NCBI GenBank assembly: GCA_015693905.1
Contig: CP065161.1
Location: 2,029,001-2,093,000, forward strand
Source of the DNA: Rhodobacterales bacterium HKCCA1288
GTDB taxonomy: Bacteria > Pseudomonadota > Alphaproteobacteria > Rhodobacterales > Rhodobacteraceae
DNA length: 64,000 bases
Direction of reading: 5' to 3'
Positions 7,830 through 16,899 of the stretch are shown piece by piece. The notes under the pieces were generated by a model. That model was not told the origin of the DNA. It searched no databases and worked only from the letters and a program-made list of their open reading frames with translations. The translations under genes were made by a program, and so were the position numbers. Numbering within the stretch: position 1 is the first letter of the stretch; each line of letters opens with the position of its first letter.

Positions 7830-8663
7830 ATGGCTGATGATCTGAAAAATCGCCCCATTATCATTAAACGGAAAAAGGTTGTTGGCGGGGATGGTCATCA
7901 CGGCGGTGCGTGGAAAGTGGCCTATGCGGATTTTGTGACCGCGATGATGGCGTTCTTTATGTTGATGTGGCTTTTGAACGCCACAACCGAGCAGCAGCGC
8001 AAGGGTATCGCAGATTATTTTAGCCCCAATGTTCCAATTGCCCGAATTTCTGGTGGTGGCGAGGGCGCATTTGGCGGTGAAAGCCCCTTTTCCGAGCTCT
8101 CCGTGGCGCAAAATGGCACAGGCGCGACAAATCGCCGACCCACAGAGGGGCGGCAGAGTTTGGGGGCAAGCGGCACAAACTTTGAAGACCAGCCCATGGG
8201 GGATCAGCATATGCAGGCGGCCAACCAGTTCCTTGAGGCCGCCGCCGCCCAAGATGCCGTGCTGGCGCAGGCCTTGGCCCATGTGCAGATGCGCGTCACG
8301 GATGAGGGCTTGATCATCGAAATCTTTTCGCGCCCCGAAGCACCGCTTTTTACCCCTGATGGGGCGGCGGGGGATATCCTGCGTATTCTTGCCCCTGTAA
8401 TGGTAGAGTTGTTTGACATCGTCACAAACCCCTTGGCCCTTACGGGTCATGTGCGATCCGAGCCTGTCATGGTGGCCGAGGTGACGCGTTGGCACCTCTC
8501 TGCGGATCACGCGCAGCAGATGCGCATTTTGTTAGAGGAGGCGGGGTTTGACCCACGGCGTATAACCCGAGTGACGGGCTATGCTGATCGCCGTCCTGCG
8601 ATTCCTGATCTGATGAGCCCCCGCAACGATCGGGTTGAATTGATTTTGCTGACCCGCCCCTGA
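7830..8663 (+). CDS. motB: Flagellar motor stator protein MotB-like
   Basis: A 277-residue OmpA/MotB protein. The basic N-terminus RPIIIKRKKVV is followed by one membrane segment, YADFVTAMMAFFMLMWLLN, whose Asp is the expected proton-binding residue. The C-terminal half is an OmpA-like peptidoglycan-binding domain, with LTGHVRSEP and NDRVELILL. Several in-frame starts exist (TTG 7809, ATG 7815, 7821, 7830); 7830 gives the usual family N-terminus MADDLKNRP, although GAGG at 7797-7800 is best placed for 7809. Its neighbours flgE and flgD are broken and no motA is present, so this intact stator gene sits in a decayed flagellar locus. Confidence 0.82.
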   Translation: MADDLKNRPIIIKRKKVVGGDGHHGGAWKVAYADFVTAMMAFFMLMWLLNATTEQQRKGIADYFSPNVPIARISGGGEGAFGGESPFSELSVAQNGTGATNRRPTEGRQSLGASGTNFEDQPMGDQHMQAANQFLEAAAAQDAVLAQALAHVQMRVTDEGLIIEIFSRPEAPLFTPDGAAGDILRILAPVMVELFDIVTNPLALTGHVRSEPVMVAEVTRWHLSADHAQQMRILLEEAGFDPRRITRVTGYADRRPAIPDLMSPRNDRVELILLTRP

Positions 8664-8698
8664 CAGACCCTGTGAGAAAATACACCGCATTTTAGATG

Positions 8699-8713
8699 TT
8701 AGGCGGATGTTAA
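8699..8713. promoter_or_regulatory. CtrA-like binding site upstream of flgE
   Basis: TTAG and TTAA are separated by 7 bases, one mismatch from the CtrA consensus TTAA-N7-TTAA, about 80 bases before the flgE start. CtrA activates flagellar genes in Rhodobacterales. The motif is short and could occur by chance. Confidence 0.35.
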
Positions 8714-8794
8714 GCCTCACTTCCCATCATAGAGGGAAATCACCCCAAAGGATTTGGGGCCTTCAAGAGACAGCAGCAGAAAGGCGCTTTCCCG

Positions 8795-10303
8795 ATGACC
8801 ATTTCTTCATCCCTCAACGCGGGTGTCGCAGGCTTGAACGTCAACGCAAGCCGACTGGCCACAATCTCGGACAATATCGCGAATTCTAGCACCTTTGGTT
8901 ATAAGCGTGCAGTTGCGGATTTTCATTCCCTTGTCATTCACCAAGGGGCGGGCAGTTACTCGGCAGGTGGCGTGCGGGTGACGACCCATCGAATGATTGA
9001 TCAGCGGGGCACATTAATCACGACCGACAACCCAACCGATTTGGCAATTGGTGGGCGTGGGATGCTGCCTGTTGCAGAGGCCACCCAATTGACCATTGCG
9101 GGCAGTCCGCCTGTTCTTTTGACCACAACGGGATCCTTCCGCGCGGATGCGGAGGGTGTTTTGACCACCGATACGGGCATGGTTTTGATGGGATGGCCGG
9201 CAAATTCTGACGGCACAGTGCCCACCTATCCGCGCGACACCTTTGACGGCTTGCGCCCTGTGCGGATCAACTCCAACCAATTTGCGGGCGATCCGACCAC
9301 CCATATGGAACTGTCGGTGAACCTGCCCGCCACTTACACAATTGCCGATAGCGATGGCGACTCGCTTGTCACCTCTGCCGAATATTTCGACAATATGGGC
9401 ACCTCGCAGAGCCTAGATATTACCTTTACCCCTACGGTTCCTGCTTCGGGCGCTTCGAACACATGGACAATGGTGGTGCGCGACAGTGCGACAGGCACAG
9501 CCCCAATTGGCGAATATACATTGGTGTTTGATAACAGCCGCGGCAATGGCGGGAACCTGAGTTCAGTGACCACAGTCAGCGGGCCAGATTATGACCCCGC
9601 AACAGGCACGTTGCCCTTGGTCGTGTCGGGCGGCCCGATTGAGGTGACGATTGGTGAACTGAACTCACCCTCAGGATTGACGCAATTATCTGATACTTTC
9701 GCCCGCGCGCCCGTGGTCAAGAATGGCTCGCCCGTGGGAAACCTCAATCGCATTGAGGTCGATAGCAATGGCTTTATGCATGCCATCTATGATAGCGGTT
9801 TTACCCGCACCATTTACCAAATTCCGGTGATTGATGTTCCCAATCCCAATGGCCTGATTTCTTTGAATAACCAATCCTTCCGTATCTCGCCTGATAGTGG
9901 ATCTTTCTTTCTATGGAATGCAGGTGAGGGGCCCACTGGGCAAATGGTTGGCTTTTCGCGTGAGGAATCCGCGACCGATGTGGCCGGTGAATTGACCCTG
10001 CAGGGGGACGGCTCACATGGACGGGTGAAACAGAGGCAGGCGCCGCTTTGCCGAATGGCACCTATCGATTTGAGACGCGCGCCTATATCGAGGGAGAGGA
10101 GGTTCCAAAAACCGAACCTGTCCGCGTATTTGCCCGCATTCACGAAGCGCGGATGGAGGGGGATCAACTGCGACTTGTTATGGCAGGTGGGGTTGAAATC
10201 GCCGCCGATCAGGTTGAGGCGCTACGCATGCCATAAAGACGCCTATAGAAATTCAGCGATTGCCAAAATCCCCCCCGCCAAACCAAAGCCGAGCGCGCCA
10301 TAG
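8795..10303 (+). pseudogene. flgE: flgE (flagellar hook protein), 3'-truncated and joined out of frame to flgD
   Basis: The first 401 codons are a normal FlgE hook protein: SSSLNAGVAGLNVNASRLA and DNIANSSTFGYKRAVADF form the N-terminal D0 rod domain, and the middle is hook-like. It then stops matching just after SATDVAGELT, where the C-terminal D0 helix (LI-x-x-QR-x-Y in homologues) should begin. The remaining 101 residues are an out-of-frame reading of flgD that also runs antisense into the end of ubiB. Without the C-terminal helix the hook cannot polymerise, so the gene should be non-functional. A large deletion is the simplest cause; assembly collapse is the alternative. Confidence 0.8.
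9991..10236 (+). pseudogene. flgD: flgD 3' fragment (hook-assembly scaffold C-terminus)
   Basis: In a different frame from flgE, 81 codons read as the C-terminal domain of the hook cap protein FlgD: RLTWTGETEAG, ALPNGTYRFETRAYIEGEE and a closing DQLRLVMAGGVEIAADQVEA. The frame is closed by a stop at 9988-9990, so the fragment begins exactly where flgE stops matching. Bases 9991-9998 fit both genes, which suggests a junction at short shared sequence. It has no start codon or ribosome-binding site and ends 6 bases before the ubiB stop. Confidence 0.75.
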
Positions 10304-11772
10304 GCCACACGCTCCTTCCACCTTGAGACAGGCTTTGTGGGTTTGGTGTTGACCTGCGCAAGTAGCGCCGCCTCAGCTAAATCTGGCAAACGCGGGCCAA
10401 ACCGCGCGAGAACCTTTGCGGTTTTCAAAAGGTCGGCGATTACGGCTTTAGGCCCAATGTTGCGGGCGATGTAATCTTCGACCACGGGCTTTGCCACATC
10501 CCAAATATTGATATGTGGATCAAGGGAGCGCGCAACCCCCTCAACAACAACCATTGTGCGTTGCAGCAAGATCAGTTCAGTGCGCGTTTCCATGCCAAAT
10601 TTTTCAGTCACATCAAAGAGATATGACAGAAGCCGTGCCATGGAAATGCGGCTTGCATCCATGCCGAAAATTGGCTCGCCAACAGATCTGAGGGCTTGCG
10701 CGAATTGATCAACATCGCGATCGGCGGGCACATATCCCGCTTCAAAATGCACCTCTGCCACGCGGCGGTAATCTTTGCGAATAAAGCCCATCAAAATTTC
10801 GGCGTAGACGCGGCGCGTGTATTCATCGAGCCGCCCCATGATTCCGAAATCCAAGGCCACAATGTCACCCACAGGTGAAACTTTGAGATTTCCTTGGTGC
10901 ATATCGGCATGGAAATAGCCATCCCGCAGCGCGTGGCGCAGGAACATCTGCAGCACGCGCGCGGCTAAGGCGCGGCGGTCAAAGCCTGCCGCGTCAATCG
11001 CCGCGACATCGCCAAGCGGCACACCTTTGGCCCAACTCATCGTCATTACCTGCCGTGATGACAGGCCCCATTGAATTTGGGGCACATCAAAGCCTTCGTC
11101 ATTTGCCGTGTTGGCCGCAAATTCCCCTGCTGCGGCAGCTTCGATCCTCAGATCAAGTTCCTGCAGAACCACACCTTCGAAATGCTCGACCACTTCACGC
11201 GGACGCAACCGCCGCGTGGCAGGCGCAAGGGTTTCGACCAGCCATGCGATCAGGTAAAAGGCATCGATATCTTTGCGAAAGGCGCGCCCGATTTGGGGGC
11301 GTAACACCTTAACTGCAACCTCTTGTCCTGTCTCAGCCAAGGTCGCTTGATGCACTTGCGCGATAGAGGCGGCTGCGACTGGCTCGGAAAAGGCGCTGAA
11401 TAATTGGTCGACAGGAATTTCCAATTCATCGGAAATGACCTTTTTGGCGCGCTCTGTCGAGAAGGGTGGCAGCTTATCTTGCAGCACGCGCAATTGTTGC
11501 GCCAATTCTGAACCCACCACATCAGGGCGGGTCGATAGAATTTGCCCAAATTTGATATAGGCAGGGCCAAGGGCCGTCAGCGCGCGTGTTACAGGTGGTA
11601 GGGCGGGGTCGCCGCGATGCCCCAGCCATGCAAACGGCAGGCCCAAAACCCGTGCTGCAATGCGCAAGGATCGCGGTGCCTTCAGCGCCTCAAGCGCCAC
11701 ACGCATTGCACCTGTGCGCTCGAATGTGGCGCCTGTGCGGATAACACGCCAAATATTATGTGGCCCGCGCAT
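10243..11772 (-). CDS. ubiB: UbiB-family ubiquinone biosynthesis protein kinase-like
   Basis: A 509-residue UbiB/ADCK protein, an atypical kinase-like ATPase needed for ubiquinone synthesis, probably by moving or presenting lipid precursors to the hydroxylase complex. The family KxGQ motif is in YIKFGQILSTRPDVVG (near residue 71). AAASIAQVHQA is the Ala-rich nucleotide loop, and HADMHQGNL with VALDFGIMGRL are the catalytic and metal-binding loops. A hydrophobic C-terminal segment (GALGFGLAGGILAIAEFL) probably anchors it in the membrane. It lies 3 bases downstream of ubiE, so the two form an operon. Confidence 0.95.
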   Translation of the reverse strand: MRGPHNIWRVIRTGATFERTGAMRVALEALKAPRSLRIAARVLGLPFAWLGHRGDPALPPVTRALTALGPAYIKFGQILSTRPDVVGSELAQQLRVLQDKLPPFSTERAKKVISDELEIPVDQLFSAFSEPVAAASIAQVHQATLAETGQEVAVKVLRPQIGRAFRKDIDAFYLIAWLVETLAPATRRLRPREVVEHFEGVVLQELDLRIEAAAAGEFAANTANDEGFDVPQIQWGLSSRQVMTMSWAKGVPLGDVAAIDAAGFDRRALAARVLQMFLRHALRDGYFHADMHQGNLKVSPVGDIVALDFGIMGRLDEYTRRVYAEILMGFIRKDYRRVAEVHFEAGYVPADRDVDQFAQALRSVGEPIFGMDASRISMARLLSYLFDVTEKFGMETRTELILLQRTMVVVEGVARSLDPHINIWDVAKPVVEDYIARNIGPKAVIADLLKTAKVLARFGPRLPDLAEAALLAQVNTKPTKPVSRWKERVAYGALGFGLAGGILAIAEFL

Positions 11773-11775
11773 CGG

Positions 11776-12540
11776 TTAAATTTTCCAACCAGAATGCAGC
11801 GCGGCGATGCCAAAGCTGAGATTGCGATAGGATACTTGCTCAAACCCAGCGGTGCGGATCATCCCTGCAAAGGTCTCTTGATCGGGAAATTTACGGATCG
11901 ACTCGACCAAATATTGATAGCTGTCGCGATCATTGGCGATCATCTGACCCATGCGCGGTATCACATTGAATGAATAGAGATCATAAAGCTTTTGCAGGCC
12001 CGTATTCGGCAATTGGCTGAATTCCAAAACCATCAGGCGTCCACCAGGTTTGAGGACACGAAACGCCTCATTCAGTGCATCCTGCACTCGGGTCACATTA
12101 CGGATGCCGAAGCTGATGGTGTAGACGTCAAAACGATTGTTTTCAAAGGGCAGCGCCATGGCATCGCCCACAATCCAATTCAGGCTGTCGGCCATATGCG
12201 CGGCTTCAGCGCGCTTTTGCCCCTCGATCAGCATGGATTGCGTCATATCAAGCACTGTTGCCTTTGCAGAAGGCGCGCGTTTGAGAAAGCGGAAAGCGAT
12301 ATCGCCCGTCCCGCCCGCAACATCGAGCAAGTCCTGACCCGCGCGCGGGGCAAGCCAATCCATCATCGCATCTTTCCAAACGCGGTGAATACCTGCGGAC
12401 ATGACATCATTCATCACATCATAGCGGCTTGCCACATTGGAAAACACGCCATGCACCATGCCTGCCTTTTCATCCTCGCCCACGGTTTGGAAACCGAAAT
12501 GGGTGGTGCGGCTGTCTTGGCTTTCATCTTTCGATGTCAT
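11776..12540 (-). CDS. ubiE: Ubiquinone/menaquinone C-methyltransferase
   Basis: A 254-residue SAM-dependent C-methyltransferase of the UbiE/COQ5 family. It methylates the benzoquinone ring in ubiquinone synthesis. The SAM motif [15 protein letters not shown] is near residue 70, [17 protein letters not shown] is motif II, and TISFGIRNV and EFSQLP are family signatures. It is the first gene of ubiE-ubiB and is divergent from mutM, with 88 bases between the two starts. Confidence 0.96.
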   Translation of the reverse strand: MTSKDESQDSRTTHFGFQTVGEDEKAGMVHGVFSNVASRYDVMNDVMSAGIHRVWKDAMMDWLAPRAGQDLLDVAGGTGDIAFRFLKRAPSAKATVLDMTQSMLIEGQKRAEAAHMADSLNWIVGDAMALPFENNRFDVYTISFGIRNVTRVQDALNEAFRVLKPGGRLMVLEFSQLPNTGLQKLYDLYSFNVIPRMGQMIANDRDSYQYLVESIRKFPDQETFAGMIRTAGFEQVSYRNLSFGIAALHSGWKI

Positions 12541-12628
12541 CGGGCCTTGCCCTCCTTCTCAACTCCCCTCTCTTATAGGCAGCAAGGGCCGCCTGACAAT
12601 GCGACGCTTGGAACAAGGAGTGAAGAAT

Positions 12629-13495
12629 TTGCCAGAACTTCCCGAAGTGGAAACAGTGCGCCGTGGTCTGATCCCCGTCATGGAGGGGCAGGTGATCACA
12701 GAATTGCGCCTCAATCGTGAGGGTTTGCGTTGGCCATTCCCTGCCAATATGGCGCGGGATGTTTCTGGAGCGCGTATCCTGAGTCTGCGGCGGCGGTCGA
12801 AATACATCTTGATGGATTTAGATCGCGGCACGACTGTCTTGATCCATTTGGGCATGTCGGGGCGAATGTTGATTTCGCTGCCTGAAGGCGCACGCGAGAC
12901 GCTTGCGCAGTTTGTGCATGGCCATCCTGCCCCTCAAAAACATGATCACGTTGTTTTCGAAATGGCACAAGGCGCGCGTGTCACCTTTAACGATCCACGC
13001 CGATTTGGTGCGATGGATTTGTTTGCGACTGCAGGTGAGGCGGATCACTGGTTGATCCGCGAGATCGGCCCAGAACCTTTGGGTAATCAGTTTGATGAAC
13101 GCTATTTGGTCTATGCGCTGTCTGGGCGCAAAACACCGATCAAGGCGGCATTGCTCGACCAGCGGATCGTGGCGGGCTTGGGAAATATCTATGTTTGCGA
13201 ATCCCTGTTTCGCGCGGGGATATCCCCAACCCGTCAAGCAGGTCGAATTGCACCTGCGCGTGTTGCGTCCCTTGTCCCAATCATTCGCGAGGTTTTATCC
13301 GAGGCACTTGAAGCGGGCGGGTCATCCTTGCGTGACTATCGCCAAGCAGATGGGGAATTAGGATATTTCCAGCATGGATTCCAAGCCTATGACCGCGAAG
13401 GCCAGCCTTGCCTCAAGTCGGGATGCGCGGGCGTGATCCGCCGTATTGTGCAATCGGGGCGGTCAAGTTTCTACTGCCCTGCCTGCCAAAGGTAG
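12629..13495 (+). CDS. mutM: Formamidopyrimidine-DNA glycosylase
   Basis: A 288-residue MutM/Fpg enzyme that removes 8-oxoguanine and FapyG. The start is a TTG at 12629, fixed because the catalytic Pro must follow the initiator Met (PELPEVETV) and because AAGGAG lies 8 bases upstream. Other signatures are the H2TH region ([17 protein letters not shown]), with its conserved Asn, and a C-terminal zinc finger with Cys residues in QPCLKSGC and YCPACQ. The position beside ubiE and upstream of the enoyl-CoA hydratase is common in Rhodobacterales. Confidence 0.96.
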   Translation: MPELPEVETVRRGLIPVMEGQVITELRLNREGLRWPFPANMARDVSGARILSLRRRSKYILMDLDRGTTVLIHLGMSGRMLISLPEGARETLAQFVHGHPAPQKHDHVVFEMAQGARVTFNDPRRFGAMDLFATAGEADHWLIREIGPEPLGNQFDERYLVYALSGRKTPIKAALLDQRIVAGLGNIYVCESLFRAGISPTRQAGRIAPARVASLVPIIREVLSEALEAGGSSLRDYRQADGELGYFQHGFQAYDREGQPCLKSGCAGVIRRIVQSGRSSFYCPACQR

Positions 13496-13559
13496 TTTCA
13501 ACTTTTGGCTTATCCTGTTAACCCTGCCGCGAATGCGAACCTGCGAGGATTGACTGGCG

Positions 13560-14336
13560 ATGGCCTATGAAACCCTGATTGTGGACATTGAAAACCATGT
13601 CTGCCTAATCAAGCTGAACAGACCCGATGCGTTGAACGCGCTGAACATTCAGTTACTCGGCGAATTGTCCAAGGTCATTAAATCCGCCAATTCTAATGAT
13701 AAGGTTCGCGTGATCGTTATTACGGGCTCGGATAAGGCCTTTGCCGCTGGGGCAGATGTCAAAGAAATGTCCGAGAAAAGCTTTGTCGATGTATTCGCAG
13801 GTGATTTATTCACAACTGAGACTGAAGAATTACTGCGCTGTCGCAAGCCCATTATTGCCGCCGTTGCGGGTTATGCCTTGGGCGGGGGATGCGAATTGGC
13901 GATGATGTGCGACTTCATCATTGCAGCGGATACTGCAAAATTCGGACAGCCTGAGATCAATTTGGGCATTGTCGCGGGGATCGGCGGCACGCAGCGCCTC
14001 ACCCGTTTTGTGGGTAAGTCGAAAGCGATGGATATGCATCTGACAGGCCGCTTCATGACCGCTGAAGAAGCAGAGCGGGCAGGTCTTGTCAGCCGTGTTG
14101 TCCCTGCCAAAAAATTGATGGAAGAGGTCATGGGTGCGGCGGCCAAGATTGCTGAGAAATCCATGGTTACTGTGATGGCTGTCAAAGAATCGGTCAATCG
14201 CAGCTATGAAACCACGCTCCGCGAGGGCGTTTTGTTTGAACGCCGCCTGTTTCATGCGCTATTTGCCACTGAAGATCAAAAGGAAGGCATGGCAGCCTTT
14301 CTTGAAAAGCGCGAAGCCCAGTTTCGCGACAAGTGA
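13560..14336 (+). CDS. Enoyl-CoA hydratase
   Basis: A 258-residue crotonase-fold enzyme that adds water to 2-enoyl-CoA in beta-oxidation or related pathways. The oxyanion-hole region FAAGADVKEM is near residue 61. YALGGGCELAMMCD (near residue 104) carries the second oxyanion Gly and the first catalytic Glu, and FGQPEINLGIVAGIGGTQR carries the second catalytic Glu. Length and motifs match short-chain enoyl-CoA hydratases. It follows mutM by 64 bases and precedes rpsT. Another crotonase activity is possible, but the Glu pair favours hydratase. Confidence 0.93.
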   Translation: MAYETLIVDIENHVCLIKLNRPDALNALNIQLLGELSKVIKSANSNDKVRVIVITGSDKAFAAGADVKEMSEKSFVDVFAGDLFTTETEELLRCRKPIIAAVAGYALGGGCELAMMCDFIIAADTAKFGQPEINLGIVAGIGGTQRLTRFVGKSKAMDMHLTGRFMTAEEAERAGLVSRVVPAKKLMEEVMGAAAKIAEKSMVTVMAVKESVNRSYETTLREGVLFERRLFHALFATEDQKEGMAAFLEKREAQFRDK

Positions 14337-14496
14337 TTCAGGGCTTCACATTCTGTCAGAATTCCCGTAATGCGCGCTTCAGACATGCGTGTGAGGCCCG
14401 CTTTGGCCAGAGGACCCGGTTATAAACCCGTGGTTGGTGCTGGACAGGCGCGCGTTGCATTTTAATTGATACGAGCCTGAGAGAAGGGATCAACCG

Positions 14497-14766
14497 ATGG
14501 CAAATACGCCTCAGTCCAAAAAACGCGCCCGCCAGAATGAGCGCCGCTATGAAGTAAATAAAGCGCGCCGTTCGCGTATCCGCACCTACCTGCGCAAAGT
14601 TGAAGAAGCGATTGCAACAGGCGATGCATCTGTTGCTGCAGCCGCGTTGCGCGATGCACAGCCTGAGCTGATGCGCGGTGTGACAAAAGGTGTCCTGCAT
14701 AAAAACACGGTTGCGCGGAAAATGTCGCGCCTGTCGGCCCGTGTGAAGGCGCTTTCGGCCAAGTAA
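14497..14766 (+). CDS. rpsT: 30S ribosomal protein S20
   Basis: An 89-residue S20 protein with the typical basic N-terminus [17 protein letters not shown] and the helix [13 protein letters not shown]-like sequence near the end ([14 protein letters not shown]). S20 binds 16S rRNA early in 30S assembly. The start is preceded by AGAAGGGATCAACCG, with AAGG about 9 bases upstream. A strong intrinsic terminator follows. The rpsT-dnaA order is typical of alphaproteobacteria. Confidence 0.97.
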   Translation: MANTPQSKKRARQNERRYEVNKARRSRIRTYLRKVEEAIATGDASVAAAALRDAQPELMRGVTKGVLHKNTVARKMSRLSARVKALSAK

Positions 14767-14799
14767 TATTGGGCTTTGACCTAATTATTATGACAAATT

Positions 14800-14825
14800 C
14801 GCCCGCTTCTGCGGGCGTTTTTTTT
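14800..14825 (+). terminator. Intrinsic terminator of rpsT
   Basis: A perfect 7-base stem CGCCCGC/GCGGGCG with a TTCT loop is followed by eight T residues, 33 bases after the rpsT stop. It separates rpsT transcription from dnaA. Confidence 0.93.
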
Positions 14826-15381
14826 GGGAAAATCTTTGCCGATCAAGGCCGTTCTGCGGATGCATCAGATTCGGCTTTGAAAAAGAATTGTGTCAAGCGT
14901 GAAGTTCTATTGCGAGGGGGGCGCGACTCCCGCTAGCTTCGCAAGGTGATTCAGATTGTCTGGGGGGACAGCTGACAGGTGTAAGAACCAACGCGCGCAA
15001 ATTTTTGTGCGCGGCGCAGGGTGGATTAATCTGCCTAAAGGTTGAGTGATGCCTTTGCGTTTCTACGCATGGTTATCGTTGTGACCTATGGCTTAGATGC
15101 CAAGCGTCTGCACCGAAGGTGTTTGTGTTCCCTCGAGAGGGTGACCGTATTTTTAAAACGGCAAAATAGGATCTCGCAAACTGCGGGTGGGCACCTTTTT
15201 TGCAAAAATCGTTTAAGACGGTTCACTCTCGCGGTTTGGGCGTTGCAAGCGGGCATAATTATGCCGTTGGACTTGCAATGGGTCAGGCAGATTTTCTGAA
15301 AACGTTAAGCGGGGATGATCCGCGTGGGAGTTGCCAGAACGGTGGTTCTCATGTGGCAAAATTAAAAATAAGCGTAGGTGC
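14826..15381 (+). promoter_or_regulatory. dnaA upstream region
   Basis: This gap of about 550 bases contains no convincing gene; short open frames here lack ribosome-binding sites and recognisable products. It should hold the dnaA promoter and leader. Three GANTC sites (CcrM methylation sequence) fall at 14868-14872, 14925-14929 and 14948-14952. I found only degenerate DnaA-box candidates, for example GGTGGATTA near 15020, so I do not call an origin here. Confidence 0.5.
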
Positions 15382-16761
15382 ATGATGACGAACGACAAGT
15401 GGGTGGATGTGTGTAATGAACTGCAATCGGCGATTGGAAAGAATAACTTCAAATCTTGGATTGAGCCGATTGAGTTTGACCGCATCGATGCCCGCATCGC
15501 GCGTTTCCGTGTCCCCACGAATTTCTTTGGCACTTGGGTTTCGCAAAAATTTGGGGATGTAATTTTGCGCCACCTGCATGGCGCAGGGCTTGCGGTAGAC
15601 CGCTTGGAATTCTTGGTGCAGAGCGCGCCCCAAACACCTAATGCACCGCAAACGCCTGCAGTTGAGGCGCCAGTGCAGTCTGCGCCTGACCTCTCGGCCG
15701 CGATCAGCGCCGATGCGGACATTCCTTTGTCTAATTTGAACCCTGCCTATACGTTCGAGAATTTTATCGTGGGCAAACCGAATGAGTTGGCCCATGCCGC
15801 CGCGCGCCGTGTTGCCGAAGGTGGCCCCGTGGCGTTCAACCCGCTGTTTCTTTACGGCGGTGTTGGCCTTGGCAAGACCCACTTGATGCATGCGATTGCT
15901 TGGGAGTTGACCAAAAACAAGCCCAATCAGCGCATTCATTACCTATCTGCTGAACAGTTCATGTATCGCTTTGTGCGTGCGTTGCGGGAAAAAGATACGA
16001 TCGGCTTTAAGCAGATGTTCCGTTCGGTTGATGTTTTGATGGTTGATGATGTGCAATTCATCGCCGGCAAGAATTCTACACAAGAAGAGTTCTTTCACAC
16101 GTTCAACGCTTTGGTGGAACTTGGTAAACAGATTATCATTTCGGGGGATCGTGCGCCCGTTGATATGGAGGATCTCGACAGTCGGATCGCCTCGCGTTTG
16201 CAATGCGGCTTGGTGGTGGATTTACATCCAACCGATTACGAATTGCGCCTTGGTATCCTGCAATCCAAACTCGAGACACAGCGCCAACGCTATCGTGATT
16301 TGAAAATCGCAGACGGGGTTTTGGAATTCATTGCGCATCGTGTCTCATCGAATGTGCGGGTGCTTGAAGGAGCCTTGACGCGTCTTTGCGCCTTTGCTGA
16401 TCTGGTGGGTGCTGAGATCACGCTCGATCTGACCCAAGAATGCCTTTCTGACATTTTGCGCGCGACCAGCCGCAAGGTGACGATGGATGAAATCATCAAA
16501 AAAACCTGCGACTATTACAAAGTGCGTCCAGCAGATTTGATGAGCCCCAATCGCGCGCGCAATATTGTGCGTCCTCGGCAAATGGCGATGTATTTGTGCA
16601 AGAAATACACAACGCGATCCTTGCCAGAAATCGGGCGCAAATTTGGGGGCCGTGATCATACGACCATTTTGCATGGTGTCCGCAAAATCGAAGAATTGAT
16701 GAGCACGGACAGCCAATTCGTGGAAGATGCAGAATTGTTGCGCCGTCTATTGGAGGCGTGA
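15382..16761 (+). CDS. dnaA: Chromosomal replication initiator protein DnaA
   Basis: A 459-residue DnaA, the AAA+ initiator that opens the origin and loads the helicase. Domain I is the first 85 residues, followed by a Pro/Ala/Gln-rich linker. Walker A is GGVGLGKTHLMHA, Walker B is VLMVDDVQFIAGK, and sensor II lies near VRVLEGALTR. Domain IV carries the DNA-binding signature GRDHTTILHGVRKIEEL. Two adjacent ATG codons exist (15382 and 15385), and AGG at 15376-15378 suits the second slightly better. It is upstream of dnaN, recF and gyrB in the classical order. Confidence 0.97.
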   Translation: MMTNDKWVDVCNELQSAIGKNNFKSWIEPIEFDRIDARIARFRVPTNFFGTWVSQKFGDVILRHLHGAGLAVDRLEFLVQSAPQTPNAPQTPAVEAPVQSAPDLSAAISADADIPLSNLNPAYTFENFIVGKPNELAHAAARRVAEGGPVAFNPLFLYGGVGLGKTHLMHAIAWELTKNKPNQRIHYLSAEQFMYRFVRALREKDTIGFKQMFRSVDVLMVDDVQFIAGKNSTQEEFFHTFNALVELGKQIIISGDRAPVDMEDLDSRIASRLQCGLVVDLHPTDYELRLGILQSKLETQRQRYRDLKIADGVLEFIAHRVSSNVRVLEGALTRLCAFADLVGAEITLDLTQECLSDILRATSRKVTMDEIIKKTCDYYKVRPADLMSPNRARNIVRPRQMAMYLCKKYTTRSLPEIGRKFGGRDHTTILHGVRKIEELMSTDSQFVEDAELLRRLLEA

Positions 16762-16778
16762 TTTTCCGCACTAAGCCA

Positions 16779-16828
16779 TGCCAATCGAAAGATTGTCATT
16801 GACCCCGACTGTGCCAATCGAAACATTG
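16779..16828 (+). repeat. Direct repeat TGCCAATCGAAA-N-ATTG in the dnaA-dnaN gap
   Basis: A 17-base element occurs at 16779-16795 and again at 16812-16828, differing at one base. The copies are 33 bases apart, about three helical turns, which would put them on the same face of the DNA. This spacing suggests a protein-binding site that could control dnaN, but no known regulator motif is recognised. Confidence 0.6.
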
Positions 16829-16849
16829 CTGATAAAATACTTGTGCTGC

Positions 16850-16875
16850 GGCGCAGAGATAGTAACCTCTGCGCC
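16850..16875 (+). other. Hairpin in the dnaN leader
   Basis: A perfect 9-base inverted repeat GGCGCAGAG/CTCTGCGCC encloses an 8-base loop and ends 24 bases before the dnaN start. There is no T-run after it, so it is not a simple terminator. It may be an mRNA leader structure or an operator. Confidence 0.6.
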
Positions 16876-16899
16876 CCGCTATATGTTGGAGACGAGGCT

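Noticed and set aside
8795-10303. A complete 502-residue FlgE
   Set aside because: The last 101 residues are an out-of-frame reading of flgD and run antisense into ubiB; the essential C-terminal helix is missing.
14826-15381. Chromosomal replication origin upstream of dnaA
   Set aside because: No array of TTATCCACA-like boxes, only degenerate matches. In several alphaproteobacteria the origin is away from dnaA.
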